From NCBI GenBank assembly GCA_021014945.1, contig MU266460.1, positions 1 to 64,000 on the forward strand: 64,000 nt of DNA, in the 5' to 3' direction. This DNA comes from Leucogyrophana mollusca (lineage: Eukaryota; Basidiomycota; Agaricomycetes; Boletales). The first letter of the stretch is position 1. The number at the start of each line of letters is the position of its first letter. This document shows, piece after piece, positions 44,941 to 57,140 of the stretch. The notes beneath the pieces are model-generated. The model was not told the DNA's origin. It searched no databases and was given only the letters and a program-made list of their open reading frames with translations. The translations under genes were made by a program, and so were the position numbers.

Positions 44941-47592
44941 TCCCCTGGAAGAATATTGATGGCCACAAACGGACGAACCAACAACGGGTTTCAAACAAAA
45001 ACCGAGCGCTGTGATGCAATTGATATAACACTCGAAATTCCGTTGACCGGTGAGAGTCCGAGCTGGAAATCACCGTGGATCACAGCCGCAGCAAACACAG
45101 TAAGGAAGATCTCGAAAAAGCGGATGCTTGTGCGGTTTTCATACAAATGGCCGCAAGGGAAGAGGAGAGGACGAAAGGGCGCCTGTAATGTTGCTGCGCC
45201 GTTATCAGACTAAATAGCGTATGGGGGCCATAACGTGGACAACTACGTACCTTGTTGGGTCCAAAAGTGACAAACCCACCTGGCCGGACAGACCGACAAC
45301 GAAATGGAACTGAAAGATTAGCATCGGCACGTACAGGAATGGACGAAAAAGGAACAGGATGTAGGTTCGACTGCCGTAGGCCCACCAGATATGGGAGTTG
45401 GGGGGAGGAACGCCGCCTCGGCGCTCTCTACTACATCATTTACTGATCCCGCGCGTGGATACAAGATGCAAAAATAAGTGGCAAAGGATAGGGCCATGGC
45501 GCAGTCAGGCATAGCAAACGAATAACGCAACCAGTGCCATCATGCGGCAACAGCCTCCGGCATCCTTTCTAGCACACACGAACGTGCCCAAAGATTAGCG
45601 GCGAGAATGTAGGATATACTATAGACGATACGACGATCGGGCGATTCGCACTAATGCCACCAGATGAAAATCGCCAGTTCTCTCCTCGTACCTACGGACA
45701 TTGACGGCCACCGTTTATATAGCCTCTCTTGAAGCCTGGAGAACTCGTTGGAAGGTGGATCTATCTCGAACAGAAGTTGTGGAACACATGCTGCTTGGGC
45801 AGCGGGGCCTCGGCAAAGCGTCGTCGCCGCTAAATAGTTCACAGCCCGACTCCGCGCATTATCGAAAAAATGTATAAATGGCAACCTTCCATGTTCCTAA
45901 CTTGCATCAAACCCAAGTGAATCCTCCGTCCCTGTCGCTGATGTGACCCCAGGACCAATTCCCATTTCCGCCACGATTTGCGCACACGAAAGAGAGGTAC
46001 TGCGGCAACGCAGTTTGGCGCATTTGTGTACGTATTGGGACTGCATGTTGCACGGTCAGGCTTCCCTCGTCATAACTTCGGGTTTACCATCTCGTGCTGG
46101 AACTCGTGGAACTGTCTCCTACATAATAAATGCGAAGAAGAGATTTCATCCGAACCTGGTAAAGTAACTCCTGAAAATCTTTGAATCAGCGTTCATTCTC
46201 AATGAAACCGGCGGCCGGGCGCTTTGTCGTAAGTGTACCAAACCGGTCTTTCTTTTGCTTGCCGTCTTCAGAAAATGATGATCTTTTCCAAATCAATCCT
46301 GGCATCTCCCTTTTTACACCCCGTTCCACCCCTTACTTATCTGCCGATCTTCTCGTCCTTAGGTTCTCTTTGGGTAAATCATTCCTTAATCAGTCACGAG
46401 TTGCGTTCTTTTTGTGGCACAAGAGCTTCACTGCGTAGCGTTCGTTTCGCAAAATACTGCGTCTGCTCCCGTGTCCGAGGCCCGTGGAATCTGGGTTACC
46501 TCCTGTGCGACATCCATCACGTCTCATGTCCGTCTCCTACCTGCGACTCGTGTGTTGACGGCGGGTCGCCGTCGTTGACAGTGACATGGACCGATTGACG
46601 CCAACGCCCGGATACTTCCGCAAAGCTCCACGCGCATTTTTCCCTGCTTTTCTTACGTCGTGTCGAAAAACCTTGCAGTACGCGAACATGTGGACCGAGG
46701 TGATACCCCCACAATACAACGCTAGTCCGTGGAAATGGAATCGTAGCCGATGCCTTCGATGCCTTCTTCGGGCTTCCGCTTCGTTCATTGCGAAAATTGC
46801 TACTTAAGGCGTGCCAGCCCATGTCTGGGCATAAAATTCGTCTGCTGGGGAGGAAGCCATGATGTCGTCAACTGCGAATCCTCAGAATTGCGCTCCACTT
46901 GTCCACGGGGATCTCCATTGCATAAATACAATAATACAACCTCCGGGGTCACAGCGTTGGTCGCGGATACTTGGTCATCGGCTTGGTGGGTAAATTGACT
47001 ACGCTTCCTGCCGCATCATGCTTGTCTGACTGGCAAGAACCGATCCGCCCTTCATAGAGGTGACCGCAGTGCCTCCTTGAGTCAGACAATCCGGACGAAC
47101 GCGGATTGTCATGGTGGCGGCTATCCTTCGAGACTATTTTTAACTTGCTCCTTCCTTTTGTAGTAGGCGTCAAGATCGACAGTTCATGTGGTCGCTGGTG
47201 GGGATGTAATGGATTGTCAGTTGCTTTGTTCTGATCACGATATTTATCAGTCTGTTCTTTGATGCAGCGCCTTGTGGGAGTAGCAATGCGCTGGTATATT
47301 CGGCCTCTATCTTGCTAAATCGGATTTATCTCTGCACCGCGAGCGTCCTCTAGTTTCGCCGACTCCCAGCAGCGGCTGCTGAGGGAGTGGTCGAGAGATG
47401 AGAATATTTCTATGTTAAGTCTCATCTTGACAGCATGGAAAAATCATCGCAGCATCGTATTTTTGGCTTCGCTGGTCTGGGAGGCCATCGGCTCCGCATA
47501 AGTAACGAGCGCAAGAAGAACTGAAGCGGCGACATACGAACTACCAGGTCCAGGTGATGCTATCAGTTGATTTCGGAAGACTCCATGGGAGC
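44941..47592. other. Long gene-free interval (2.7 kb)
   Basis: No frame shows a domain or a plausible exon chain. The stretch holds several A/T-rich patches (for example 46920-46940, 47220-47260) but no repeat or mobile-element ends. It separates the starts of the C2H2 gene from the 3' end of the HAD gene and probably holds the C2H2 regulatory region; it could also hide a noncoding transcript, for which sequence alone gives no evidence. Confidence 0.45.
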
Positions 47593-48589
47593 TTAACCCG
47601 CCAGGAACAGTTCAACAAAGCTTGCGAACGAGTCGCAAACTTCATCAGGGGGGTGGACGCCACTTCTAGATTCATCACCTGCTCGGTACTTTCCCGTTTT
47701 CACTTTGGAAACAAAAATCAGAGATGCGTATGACTTGTGAAACGAGACAGCCAAACCTAAGATCCTCCATAAATTGAGATCGATGGCACCGTCGCCGAGA
47801 TCTGCTTGAACATCGTCACCAATGACAGCTACGCAGTCGTTAGGACCGAGCTCGTCGGAATTAAAGTCTCCGATGACGGTCTCAAAAAAATTCCTGCTCG
47901 GCTTTCCAATCACTTCCGCGCGCAAACCCGAGGCATTTTCCAGGGCGGCTACGAACGGGCCAGGACCCAAGGATAGGGCATTGTCGGATGATTCTAAGTA
48001 CCTGGCTTTATGGAGAGCAATCAACGGAATTTCCCTTTTGCTCTGGATCCTTTTCTGGGATTCGTGTTCGCCCATGAGGATGCGGAATGCGGCGTTCAGA
48101 TAATCGTATGAGAACAGGGCAGGGGCAAGACCGACGATAACAGAATCGTACGGTGCATCGGCAACGTACGATGGTGAAATCGTGCATTCCTGCTGAGCCG
48201 ACTCAGACAGAAGAAAGTACGGCCTGCGGACGTAATTTTCAGACAAGTATTTTAAACCGGAGCGAATAGCAAGAGGAGACATACCTCCGCAGGTTCTTCG
48301 ATTCCATAAAGCCTTTCACTGCTCCGATGCTGGTCCAGACTTCTTGCTTGTGTTTACAGGAGGAGGGAACATCGAAACCTGCCTCTAGCATCCTTTTTCG
48401 CAGAAAGTCCGTCGACTCTTTGCTTGTGTTACTGCAAAACCTAAATGACACCCGGGCTTCTCTCAGCCGAGCGAGGGCTTGTACAGCACCAGGGGTCGGC
48501 GTCGAGCCTATCATTAAAGTACCAGAGATGTCTATCAACAAGGCGCTGATGCACGGTCTGGCCTGCGCTATGACTATCGACGAGACCAT
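47593..48589 (-). CDS. HAD-superfamily phosphatase, HDHD2/LHPP type, 293 aa
   Basis: Three exons on the minus strand, 48589-48285, 48223-47757 and 47702-47593, sum to 882 nt. Residues about 17-30 read LLIDISGTLMIGSTPTPGA, where DISGT holds the nucleophilic Asp but with Ser in place of the usual second Asp, as in the HDHD2 branch. Motif II is FRFCSNTSKES. The C2 cap lies between, with LIALHKARYLESSDNALSLG. Motif III/IV is EVIGKPSRNFFE, then CVAVIGDDVQADLGDGA. The C-terminus VKTGKYRAGDESRSGVHPPD is characteristic. It is likely a small-molecule or phospho-amino-acid phosphatase; substrate unknown. The second intron (47756-47703, 54 nt) is in frame and open and must be removed to give the conserved VKTGKY. 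No targeting signal. Confidence 0.9.
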
Positions 48590-48872
48590 AGTGAAACTTG
48601 GAGGAATAGATACAGTGATAAAGGTAACTGGGGAACAAGCCGAGGAACCAAGCCGAGGCAGCCGAAGGAGGAATGGACTCCACGTGTGATACCGCCGGCT
48701 CACCACCGCCGGTAATTGCGGAAGGCTGGCTCGTTGTTCAAGCTTCCTAAAGATTTCGCAGGTCGAGTTCAAATGACATGATGACATAGCGTCGTTAACG
48801 TATTATAACGACACAGAAGTCGCGTACATGATCGTACATGTTGTCAAGAAAGTTATTAGACATTTCGTTCCC

Positions 48873-50107
48873 TCACGACGACCCCCACAGAGCTTCCGCA
48901 TCCACTTCCCTGGGCCCACGTCTCCCGTTCCGTCCTCTGTCTGTTTCTTGGTCTTCGTCAGGAGGTAATGCTATCCTACCTTGTCGCTTGTGAAAGTAGT
49001 GATATAGGAAAGTGCATAGTAGCGCTAATGGATGAAGAACAGTGAATAGTATCACAGTAATCTAATACAAAGATATTTCAGACATCAAAGGACGGCGATG
49101 GAAAATTACGCACATATACTGGAGCAGGTTTCGGTCGTGCACTCCATATACTTGCACATATCCAAGTGGCTGCCACTGTCCATACGATGTCACGACGAGT
49201 GAGAACGACGACGAGACCTAAGAGGTTGGTGCCGAATGTGACACCGAAACCCGACCAAGGATGATTTCCGTAGTCTTCGGGGTGGCTGGGAGAGTATGAT
49301 AGCCCTAAAGTGATGCTGAGAGAACGTTAGAAGTCGAGTAAAATGATGGAACGACAATATTTCACATACAACAGAGCATAGGGAAATAGCAGCGAGAGCG
49401 GGAGAATCAGGAAGAATCTTAGAGGGGCGTGGATGAGAGCCGTGTCAATTGGGTGAGACGACATGGGAGCGTGATAGATCAAGAGTGTGATGTTGGAGTA
49501 CAGTAAGAGGAGGACGAGTATGCCAAGCAGAATGGTAGAAACGAGGAAAAGTCGGAGGACCTTGATAGACGAGGCTATCAACACAATAAATAACACACGT
49601 AACGTTAAAACGTACCCATGCAATTGCCCACAGTGCCATTATCCAGTTGGAGAACACGAGAGACAGACCAACTGCTTTCACCAGCGCTTTCTAAGAACTC
49701 GTGAGCCATGATGTAATAGGTTGAAAACCGAGGGACGGACCTTCGTATCTTCGTTACGAGCCAGCACAAGCAGTACGCAGTACCCCACTTGTCCGGCGTA
49801 TATGACGAGTACGTATGCGGCTATTAACGCTGGAGAAGGTGATACTGACGTCGGATACATTCTCGTCACGCTTCCTGGAGCAAAAGGTGAGACCGAGGGA
49901 CACATCTAAGAAGAAGTGGGACATACCAATGGATGGGTTTACGACGATGGTGCATACCAAGACGACTGCGATGTTTATGAGAAGAGAGAGAGGCGTCAAG
50001 ACTTGCAGTCTTCAGTGTCACCTCAATTCACAATATGTCACGCACTGCAGAGGCAAGAAAACGTACCGAACAAGAGAGAGGTATTGCTGAACTGCGGGAT
50101 TAGACAT
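48873..50107 (-). CDS. Multi-pass fungal membrane protein, DUF1774-like, 304 aa
   Basis: Seven exons on the minus strand, 50107-50067, 50009-49958, 49905-49741, 49690-49616, 49560-49370, 49315-49114 and 49061-48873, sum to 915 nt. About seven hydrophobic helices are visible, including AAYVLVIYAGQVGYCVLLVL, KAVGLSLVFSNWIMALWAIA, FLVSTILLGILVLLLLYSN, LRFFLILPLSLLFPYALL and ITVILFTVLHPLALLCTFLY. The short cytosolic tail ends GPREVDAEALWG. The pattern matches, as far as I recall, the fungal DUF1774 group; no biochemical role is known. Start divergently placed 196 bases from the next gene, so the two share a promoter region. Exon 2 acceptor was chosen at 50009 because it alone keeps the frame. Confidence 0.8.
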
Positions 50108-50303
50108 GTCTACTGGTAAATTTTCCATGGTGACTTAGAAGTCGTGATCGTAGTAGAAGTACTGCAAAGGGCTCGAGTGGCTTAGAGTCGCTACATCCAA
50201 GCAGTGGTGACATCATGGTTAAAGCCTTTGGTAAACAGTGCACAACAACGCTTTTCGTTTCCCTATCTGCACGTGGCCCATTGCCTTTCTTGACGTCACG
50301 CTC

Positions 50304-50998
50304 ATGGTAGGTAACCGCAAACCTGTACCGGCTGCTTTGCACGCCGAGCTTTCCGAATATGCGGCCCTCATGCGTGCAATGCGTACTTCACGGACGCTCG
50401 ATCTCACCGCACACCTGCTGGATCATGCCGTAGAACAACGCAAGACGGTCGAGGAAAATATCCGGGAAGGCAAAGGCAAAAGTAAAATCAGAGATACGTG
50501 GACGACGTGGCCTCTCCTGGACGTCCACGTCCCGGAATGGAGCATCGACGAAGAGATAAAGCTGCTCGGTGAACAGGTGGTGCGGATGATTAGGACCAAG
50601 GGCATCTCGTTATCGGACCATGACCAGTACGGGGATGACTGCCAAAATGATGGTGAAGACAGCGAAGAAGACGAGCTAGAACCGCTCTCGCAGTCCCTTT
50701 CGGATTCTATTGTCCTGCACTCGTCGGCGTTCCTCGCTCAGATTCTTAACCTGATGCTTGCTCAAAGACCTGCCGCAGCGGACAGTCTGCAAAACAGGAT
50801 GTGGGCCTTTGACTGGGAAGATGTCCTTGGGGTAGCTGCCGGGAGTGGTCTTGTTCCGGAGGAGTGAGTTTCACCGCCATTGCAACCCCCCTGTTAGTGT
50901 ATTTGACCCATTCACCGGTTTTTCTTTATTGTAGAATTATTACGCGTACCAAACAGCGATTAGAGCACATTTACGGCGCTTCTGAAATAAAAGGTTAG
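50304..50998 (+). CDS. Probable RRN9-like RNA polymerase I initiation factor, 207 aa
   Basis: Two exons, 50304-50863 and 50935-50998, sum to 624 nt. The central stretch has IRDTWTTWPLLDVHVPEWS followed by IDEEIKLLGEQVVRMI; a W..WP..PEWSL/I.EE pattern is what I associate with the Rrn9 domain, part of the yeast upstream activating factor for rDNA transcription. A strongly acidic patch (DGEDSEEDELEPL) follows, then LNLMLAQRPAAADSLQNRM. The last exon ends IYGASEIKG-stop, but GGTTAGCC there could be a further donor, so the C-terminus is uncertain. Upstream in-frame codons lack an ATG. Assignment to RRN9 rests on short motifs. Confidence 0.6.
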
Positions 50999-51527
50999 CC
51001 TGGCCGTCTCTTCGCCTCCCGTATCTCTCCTAATAGCCGCCTCAAGCCATCGATCGAATGCGAACAGCCGAAAAGGCTAAATCGAAGTTTGAAAGTATCG
51101 CCTCGGTGTATGAGGACACCTTTTTACAGCCTCCCATCCGCCCAACGCGGCGGCGAAGTACCAGTGAGCTCCGTCGTCATAGCCATTCGCGGCATTGGGC
51201 TTAGTTATTTGCCTGCTCAGAGAGTCGTCGCGTTGTTTCCAAGCCGACGGTAGAGGACTCAGAGGACTCAGGTGCTTAGCCGCGTCGACCCCCCCTCGTT
51301 TGATTATTTGAATTTGTGATTCGGTTAGTCGCTGCGCAATTTCATGGCCCATGTGCTGTCTTACCTCTTCCCTATCAGACTGCGACGACTACGGAACGAC
51401 TTCCAGATGAATACACATATCTGTCGTTGCCCCTTTCATTTATCGCATTCTTTCTGGTACAGTGTCGTAAACTGCAGTATTTGTTGGCACATAGACAGGT
51501 GCTATATAGATTCTCATGCCCAACGAT
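50999..51527. other. Intergenic, no supported gene
   Basis: Possible downstream exon of the RRN9-like gene after the GGTTAGCC at 50994, otherwise nothing I can support. Confidence 0.35.
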
Positions 51528-52783
51528 TCAGGTCGTTTTAGGAAAATCGGTGCTTTGGGTAAGATCTTTCCACTCTTCTAGGCGTTTGAGCGTGAGCTCA
51601 GATGTACCCTTTGCGAGGTCATAGGTGTCACTGCCCAGCGCCAGAACAGTTGGAAACGTCTTCCCCTTGGCTATACCCTCATTTTTGATCACGTCAATCA
51701 CAAGCTCGACGCCTTTCACCGGGTCCCCCGGCTGGTTTCTGTCTACAGCTAGAAACCAAGCATCAGCAACGATCCGACAACTCGACGTCACAGTGTCATC
51801 CCACCCAGAAAGATCTTGTTCATCTCCTCCGTCATAGGGTTATAATCGGTGATACGAGGCTGATAAGGCGTGCGATGATCAGGGGCCATGAAGTTCGTAC
51901 GGAAGAATCCGAATTCGAAGCAAATACTACGGAGACCGAATGGCGATATTTCTGCGTTTAGGGTTTCCGAGAGCCCTATAGATGGAAACTAAGCATCCAA
52001 CGACAAGCCTTCAGGGGAAATTTACCGCGGATAGCAAGTTTGGTGCTAGTATAGATGCCTGAAGTGGGGAACGGCCTACCCATAGCTCGTCAACCTTAAG
52101 TGCAGCACTGCGCTTCACTGAACATACTTCCAGCTTCCGATGGATCCTACGAAGATAATGGTGCCAGCCTGACGTTCACGCATGTAAGGTAAAAACGCGC
52201 GGGAGACATTCAGCGGCCCAAAGACATTGGCGCTGTATGTGAGAGTTGATCAGGAGTAGGAGCTGGTACGTTGGTGTCTGCTCACTTGAATTGTTCGATT
52301 GATTCTTCAGGTCTTAGATTAAAACCGTTATCTCTATCTGCTCAAATGCAGGAACTTAAAACTACGCACGTGCATTCCTCAAGGGTCCCGGTTTGAATGT
52401 AACCTTGAAGAGGAAGGCCGTAGTCCAATGAGTTTCATTCCATTGTATGCGCGCCGCACATACCCGCGTTATTGACAAGGACGCCTACCCTTCCATAAAG
52501 CTCGATAGCTTTTGCTGCAACTTCGCGTAGTCCGTTGAGTGGTGCTGTCACATCCAACTCCAGCGCATTGGCTCCTTGCGTCCTGAGGTCGTCGAGTTTC
52601 GACATCGACCGTTCGCGAGCGGTCGCGATCACTTTGTCGCCGCGCTTTAACGCGGCAAGGGCAAGTTCACGACCAAGCCCTGACCTATGGTGAAATACTT
52701 ATTGTCCGACAGCTCAGGCCTCTTATTTCGCCTACTCACGAGGTCCCTGTTATGAGCCAGACGAGCTGTGACTGTGAGGACAT
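51528..52783 (-). CDS. Short-chain dehydrogenase/reductase 1, 290 aa
   Basis: Eight exons on the minus strand, 52783-52740, 52684-52464, 52403-52370, 52312-52286, 52232-52128, 52075-52026, 51975-51805 and 51748-51528, sum to 873 nt. LVWLITGTSSGLGRELALAA carries the TGxxxGxG cofactor motif, VLVNNAG the NNAG motif, IIFVGSIGSWK the catalytic Ser strand and GIYTSTKLAIRG the YxxxK pair. FGPLNVSRAFLP is the helix before the active site, and YQPRITDY is a conserved late segment of this fungal classical SDR group. It is an oxidoreductase using NAD(P)H with unknown substrate, cytosolic. Two exons are very small (34 and 27 nt). The gene is a tandem paralogue of the next one, with the same eight-exon structure. 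Confidence 0.92.
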
Positions 52784-53490
52784 GTTAGAGACCGCGTGGA
52801 ATCGGTGAAACTAACGGATGTCAGGGCTATTCACTTCCGATAAATAAATAAAGCTCACTCTACATCACGAGGAGTGAAAGCCATCTCTCAACCGCCAAAG
52901 ATATGCTTTAATTCACAAGGCGAGGCCAATTTTAGGCTGTTCTAGGAACAACTCATTTGTACATGTTGGGATCGGTTACTTGGTTGCTGGGATAGCGCGC
53001 GCTTGTCCTTGAATGCTTGCATTTCTCGGCGAGTTTCAAGTAGACGGGATGAATCCCGCTCGACTCGGTCCCCTTGCCCCATTAGACATCTACCGACGGG
53101 ACGATACCCGAGACTCTGGTTTGTCACATATAACGTTGTCACGACTATACCTCAATCACTTGTATCAGGTTTCAAGTGAATAACAGGTTAGTCAGCAGTC
53201 TCGATGGGCGTGGTCTGCATTTCCTCTAGCACTGTGGTCTCTGGCCTGGAGAAGGCCAAAGAAAGAGGTAACCAGGCAATCCGATAGCGCCATCCACTAC
53301 ATCCCGCAGGGATACCAAGAGTCCACAAGCCGACCACACTTTGGCCACGTCTTTGAATATCAGTATCACATTTGAATATTATCAAGTACATCATGTACAG
53401 CAGCTAACGATGCCCAGCAACATCCCGATCGGCGTGTGGGAGAAGCGCTTATCATCCTTCGCAGGGTAGTCAAGATTTCCAGCCACCGTC
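52784..53490. other. Spacer between the tandem SDR genes
   Basis: Contains the promoter of SDR 1 and the 3' flank of SDR 2. No other feature seen. Confidence 0.4.
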
Positions 53491-54748
53491 TCACATTTTG
53501 GGAAAATCAGTGCTGATCGTTAGACCCTTCCATTCCTCCAGCCGATTCAGCGTCAACTCAGATGCCCCTTTCACGCCGTTGTAACAGTCGCTCCCCACCG
53601 CCAACACGGTAGGGAACGCCTTGCCTTGCGCCTCGCCTTCGCCTTTAATAACGTCGATCATAACTTCCACGCCTTTTTTAGGATCGCCGGGCTGTTTCCC
53701 GTTGTAAGCTACTCCGAGGATCCATCAGTTTTCGTTATAAAAAATGGACCAAGTAAAGGTTCTCGCCAACAAGCGCCGCGTCGGCCTGCTCAGACATCGC
53801 CTTATAATCGGCAATTCGCGGCTGATATGGCGCGCGGTTGTCGGCAGTAAGGAAACTCGTTCGGAAATAGCCAAAATCAAAGCAGATGCTACGAAGACCG
53901 AGGGGTGCTATTTCCGCATGCAAAGTCTCGGAAACACCTGTAGACAATGCGCGAGGTTTAGCTAAGAGAGGGCTTTAACGAGTTAAATGTTTACCACGGA
54001 TGGCATATTTAGTGGCTGCGTACAAGCCGGCGTTGGGTACGGCTCTATGAACGCCGCCCGTAGTAAGCGGAGCCATCGAAACGACATGCCGAATTCACGC
54101 ACCTCCAACCGCCGATGGACCCTATAAACACGACTGTCCCGGATTTCCGATGCCTCATGGCGGGTAGGAAGGCTCGAGAAACGTTTAGCGCTCCGAAGAC
54201 ATTCGTGCTTCGGGGAATCGGGTCAGGACAATTAGCATCTGACAGGGCTGCACCCACTTGAATTGGTCGAGCGATTCTTGGGGTCTGTGCGATAGAATTT
54301 AGCTGTTTGTCGTCCGGTTGAACTGACGTACGTGGATTCCTCGATTGCGCCAACATGGATGTACCCTGGAATAGGGGTAAGTAAAAATCAAGCTGAAGTA
54401 CTTTCGTCATTCACACACCGGCGTTGTTGACCACGACATCTACCCGTCCATGAAATCGAATGGCCTCTTCTGCGATCTTCTGCAAATTTTCGAGCGGCGC
54501 CGTCACGTCCAGCTCGAGCACATCTGCACCCTGCGCTTTGAGATCTCCGAGCTTCGAGATAGATCGACCACGAGCCGTAGCAATGACTTTGTCACCCCGC
54601 TTCAGCGCAGCTAGTGTTAGATCGCGACCTATGCCAGATCTACATGATGATAAAGGAACGATCGTTAGGATTCTGGCTTGTCTCGAGGTATCGGTCTCAA
54701 TACGTACGATGTTCCAGTGATGAGCCAAACTAGCTGATTTGACGACAT
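53491..54748 (-). CDS. Short-chain dehydrogenase/reductase 2, 289 aa
   Basis: Eight exons on the minus strand, 54748-54708, 54639-54419, 54365-54332, 54284-54258, 54207-54103, 54044-53995, 53937-53767 and 53711-53491, sum to 870 nt. Exons 2-8 have exactly the lengths of SDR 1 (221, 34, 27, 105, 50, 171 and 221 nt). Motifs: LVWLITGTSSGIGRD, VVVNNAG, VVFIGSIGGWR, GLYAATKYAIRG (YxxxK) and YQPRIADYKAM. Intron 7 (53766-53712) starts with GC (TTG|GCGAGA) where SDR 1 has GT (TGG|GTGGGA); no GT alternative keeps the frame. Both genes appear functional and are clearly diverged, so the duplication is older than that of the GST pair. Confidence 0.92.
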
Positions 54749-56719
54749 GGTGCAAATACAAGAAGCGATCAAGAAAGAATGGAATGGTACTATCCCCTAC
54801 GATGGTTTCGGCGGGGGACCCCAAGTACCCCCCATTCGGCGTATCTGTTCTACAGCTCTTATTTTCAATGCTACAAATTTTCCATCTTAACCACATAAGT
54901 TTCTATGTTATATGATGGACTGTGAGGTTGAACGAAGCAAATTGGTGAAGAAATGGTGAAGTTCCTGCTTGAGCTGCTCATTCGGCGTGATTGCTCTGAA
55001 AGTCACGCTCAAGTGTCACTGCCGAAGGCTGCCGTGGCGGAGTTGGGATTCTCTTTGGGGCATTCGGCGCACTGTCTAGGATTTCGTGCGAGGGGGCCAT
55101 GCAATTGCTGGCGCTTCCAGTCTGTCGCCATCTTCTGCACCACCATCCTCGCATGCATCATTCAGTCTGAATCACCTTTAACATCCATTTTTAGTTTCTC
55201 CACCATTTTATCATGCAGTACAGTCTTCCGTTCCTATTGCAGGCATATTTCCTGCAACTGCACTCACCCACAACTGCACCCGCAACCACACCCACATCCT
55301 ACATGAACGCCCCACAAGCGGGCAAGAGCTTACTACAGTATGGCCATAAGTATTTTGACAATTCTACTGTCGATAATCATTCGCTGGCATAATCATTCAA
55401 TCCACAGCACTTTATTTCTTAGTAATAACACTTCCCGCATTGTTATATGTAGCCATACTACACATATTTTGTATTCAATGTCCACCTTACCCTCAGCCTG
55501 CCTCAAATCGCGGAACGTGAATTTGCCAGCCATGACAAAACAGTGACATTCCGTGACATGTGTGACTGCCGAATGGGTGGTACCTGGGGTCTCCCGCCGA
55601 AACCATCGTAGGGGATAGTAAGGAATCAACAGTCGGATGTCGCCCAAATAATGCCAAGAGGATTTCACTGGCGGGTAGTGTTAGTAAGTCGCCAGGTGTC
55701 CGATTACCAAGGCCGTTCAGTTAGCCACTAAGCCCACCCGTAAGCAGTATGCCGAAACCCAGTGCTACTCGAGCTGGGCACATGGCAGAGAAGACTTAGG
55801 CAACTAAAAGGAGATAACGAGCAGGGTCGGTGCGTCGAATGAGTAGGTGTATTTGACTTGACGCATTAAAGAGGCTAGAGGGTTTGGCGGGCCCACGTAT
55901 TGCACTGCGTGGTAGCTACTACACTGGAGTCCACAGGCTACGGGAAATGGAGACGGCGTCGCTCAGCCATGCGTTTTCATCTTTTGGCTGGCTAGGAAGT
56001 CGGCACGAACAGCTAAGTAGGTTCCAGTAGGAATTCTCACGGATTCTCTTGGTCTTGCGCCTCCTTGCGCCCGTTGTCTCGCTATCAGGGGACCCTACAT
56101 AAGACCATGGCGATACGGCGTAGGCGAGCCATATTGGAGATACCAAGATCAGTCGCGGCAATTCAAAACCGTACTGTGACGAAGGGCGACCAATGGACGT
56201 GTTGCGTGTTAGAAACGGAGACGGCGGTTCACAACGCAGCCCCAGTGTTTGATCGAGGGGCATGAGTGCTCTCCGTGGATTTAACACATGCCGATGGCCA
56301 CGATAAGCTAAACGCTGAGTCAGGCATCAAACACACACACGAGGAGGGAGAGTGAGCGAGTATCAGAGCAGACCCGAGTTGGCTTTGCGGTGGCAGTAAG
56401 TCGGTCCAAGGAGTTGTAGCAGCGAGCATCGGTCCACGGAACGAACATGATGCGAATAGCAGGACTGATCGACTCGTTAACTGCACGATCATTGTGTTCG
56501 CAACGCAGGCGGTATCTCGGTTGAATGAGCATGGCCATGATAATGATAACAACACACCCATGCGTCTTCGATACCCGTGCAAACGGGTCACTTTTAGATA
56601 CGAGGGCTGATATGTGTTTGCACAAGTTCTCGCTGCTTTTACTCAAGGAGGTATGAATATGTGAAATGAGGCTATAAAAAGACTCTCTGATCACAAACCT
56701 TCTTTGTACGCGGTAGTGC
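54749..56719. other. 2 kb without a supported gene
   Basis: The region has A/T-rich stretches and a Pro/His/Thr-coding simple run at 55255-55305 (repeats of CACCCNCAACTGCACC). Frames at 55393-55668 (minus) and 54953-55306 (plus) show no domain. Confidence 0.4.
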
Positions 56720-56887
56720 ATGGAGGAAGAGGACGGAAGAATACCGGATTTCCCGTTCATAAATACACTCCCCCCATGTCTCGTATCGCAGTGGCGGCAG
56801 GTCTCAAACGGCGGCGTGTTCCGAGGGGTGCAAGAGTGCCAGCATGGCAATTGCTCTAAACAAGACCCTCCGAAAAGGTTGGTTTGA
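56720..56887 (+). CDS. Possible small protein, 55 aa
   Basis: An ATG at 56720 opens a 55-codon frame (MEEEDGRIPDFPFINTLPP..) ending CSKQDPPKRLV-stop. It contains three Cys and lies 40 bases downstream of TATAAAAA (56673-56680), a classical promoter arrangement although the leader would be very short. It is antisense to a longer minus frame (56922-56320) that looks non-coding. No CAAX motif, so not a pheromone precursor. Reality of this gene is uncertain. Confidence 0.3.
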   Translation: MEEEDGRIPDFPFINTLPPCLVSQWRQVSNGGVFRGVQECQHGNCSKQDPPKRLV

Positions 56888-57140
56888 TAAAGGACGCCGC
56901 CACATTCGCTTACTTCCAACATCTCTCATGCACCGACTCGCATACTATGCTCCTTGATCTAGGTTCGCATCAGGAACGAATGTCTGAGACCACGAGCAGT
57001 CTCTTGGATGGTGATGAGAAAATCGGCATCGGACTTTGACCGATACCGGGGGCTCTGTAAGGCCTGGGAGATCATGATTTCGGGCGCTCAGAAGGTCCGT
57101 AAATAGAACCTGATGCAATTGAGCGGTGCATATCTGTTGA

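Noticed and set aside
45340..45400. tRNA-like B-box (GGTTCGACTGC)
   Set aside because: No matching A-box at the right distance and no cloverleaf stems.
56320..56922. 200-codon minus-strand frame
   Set aside because: Longest frame in its area but with erratic Cys/Ser content, no domain, no splice partners; chance remains the better explanation.
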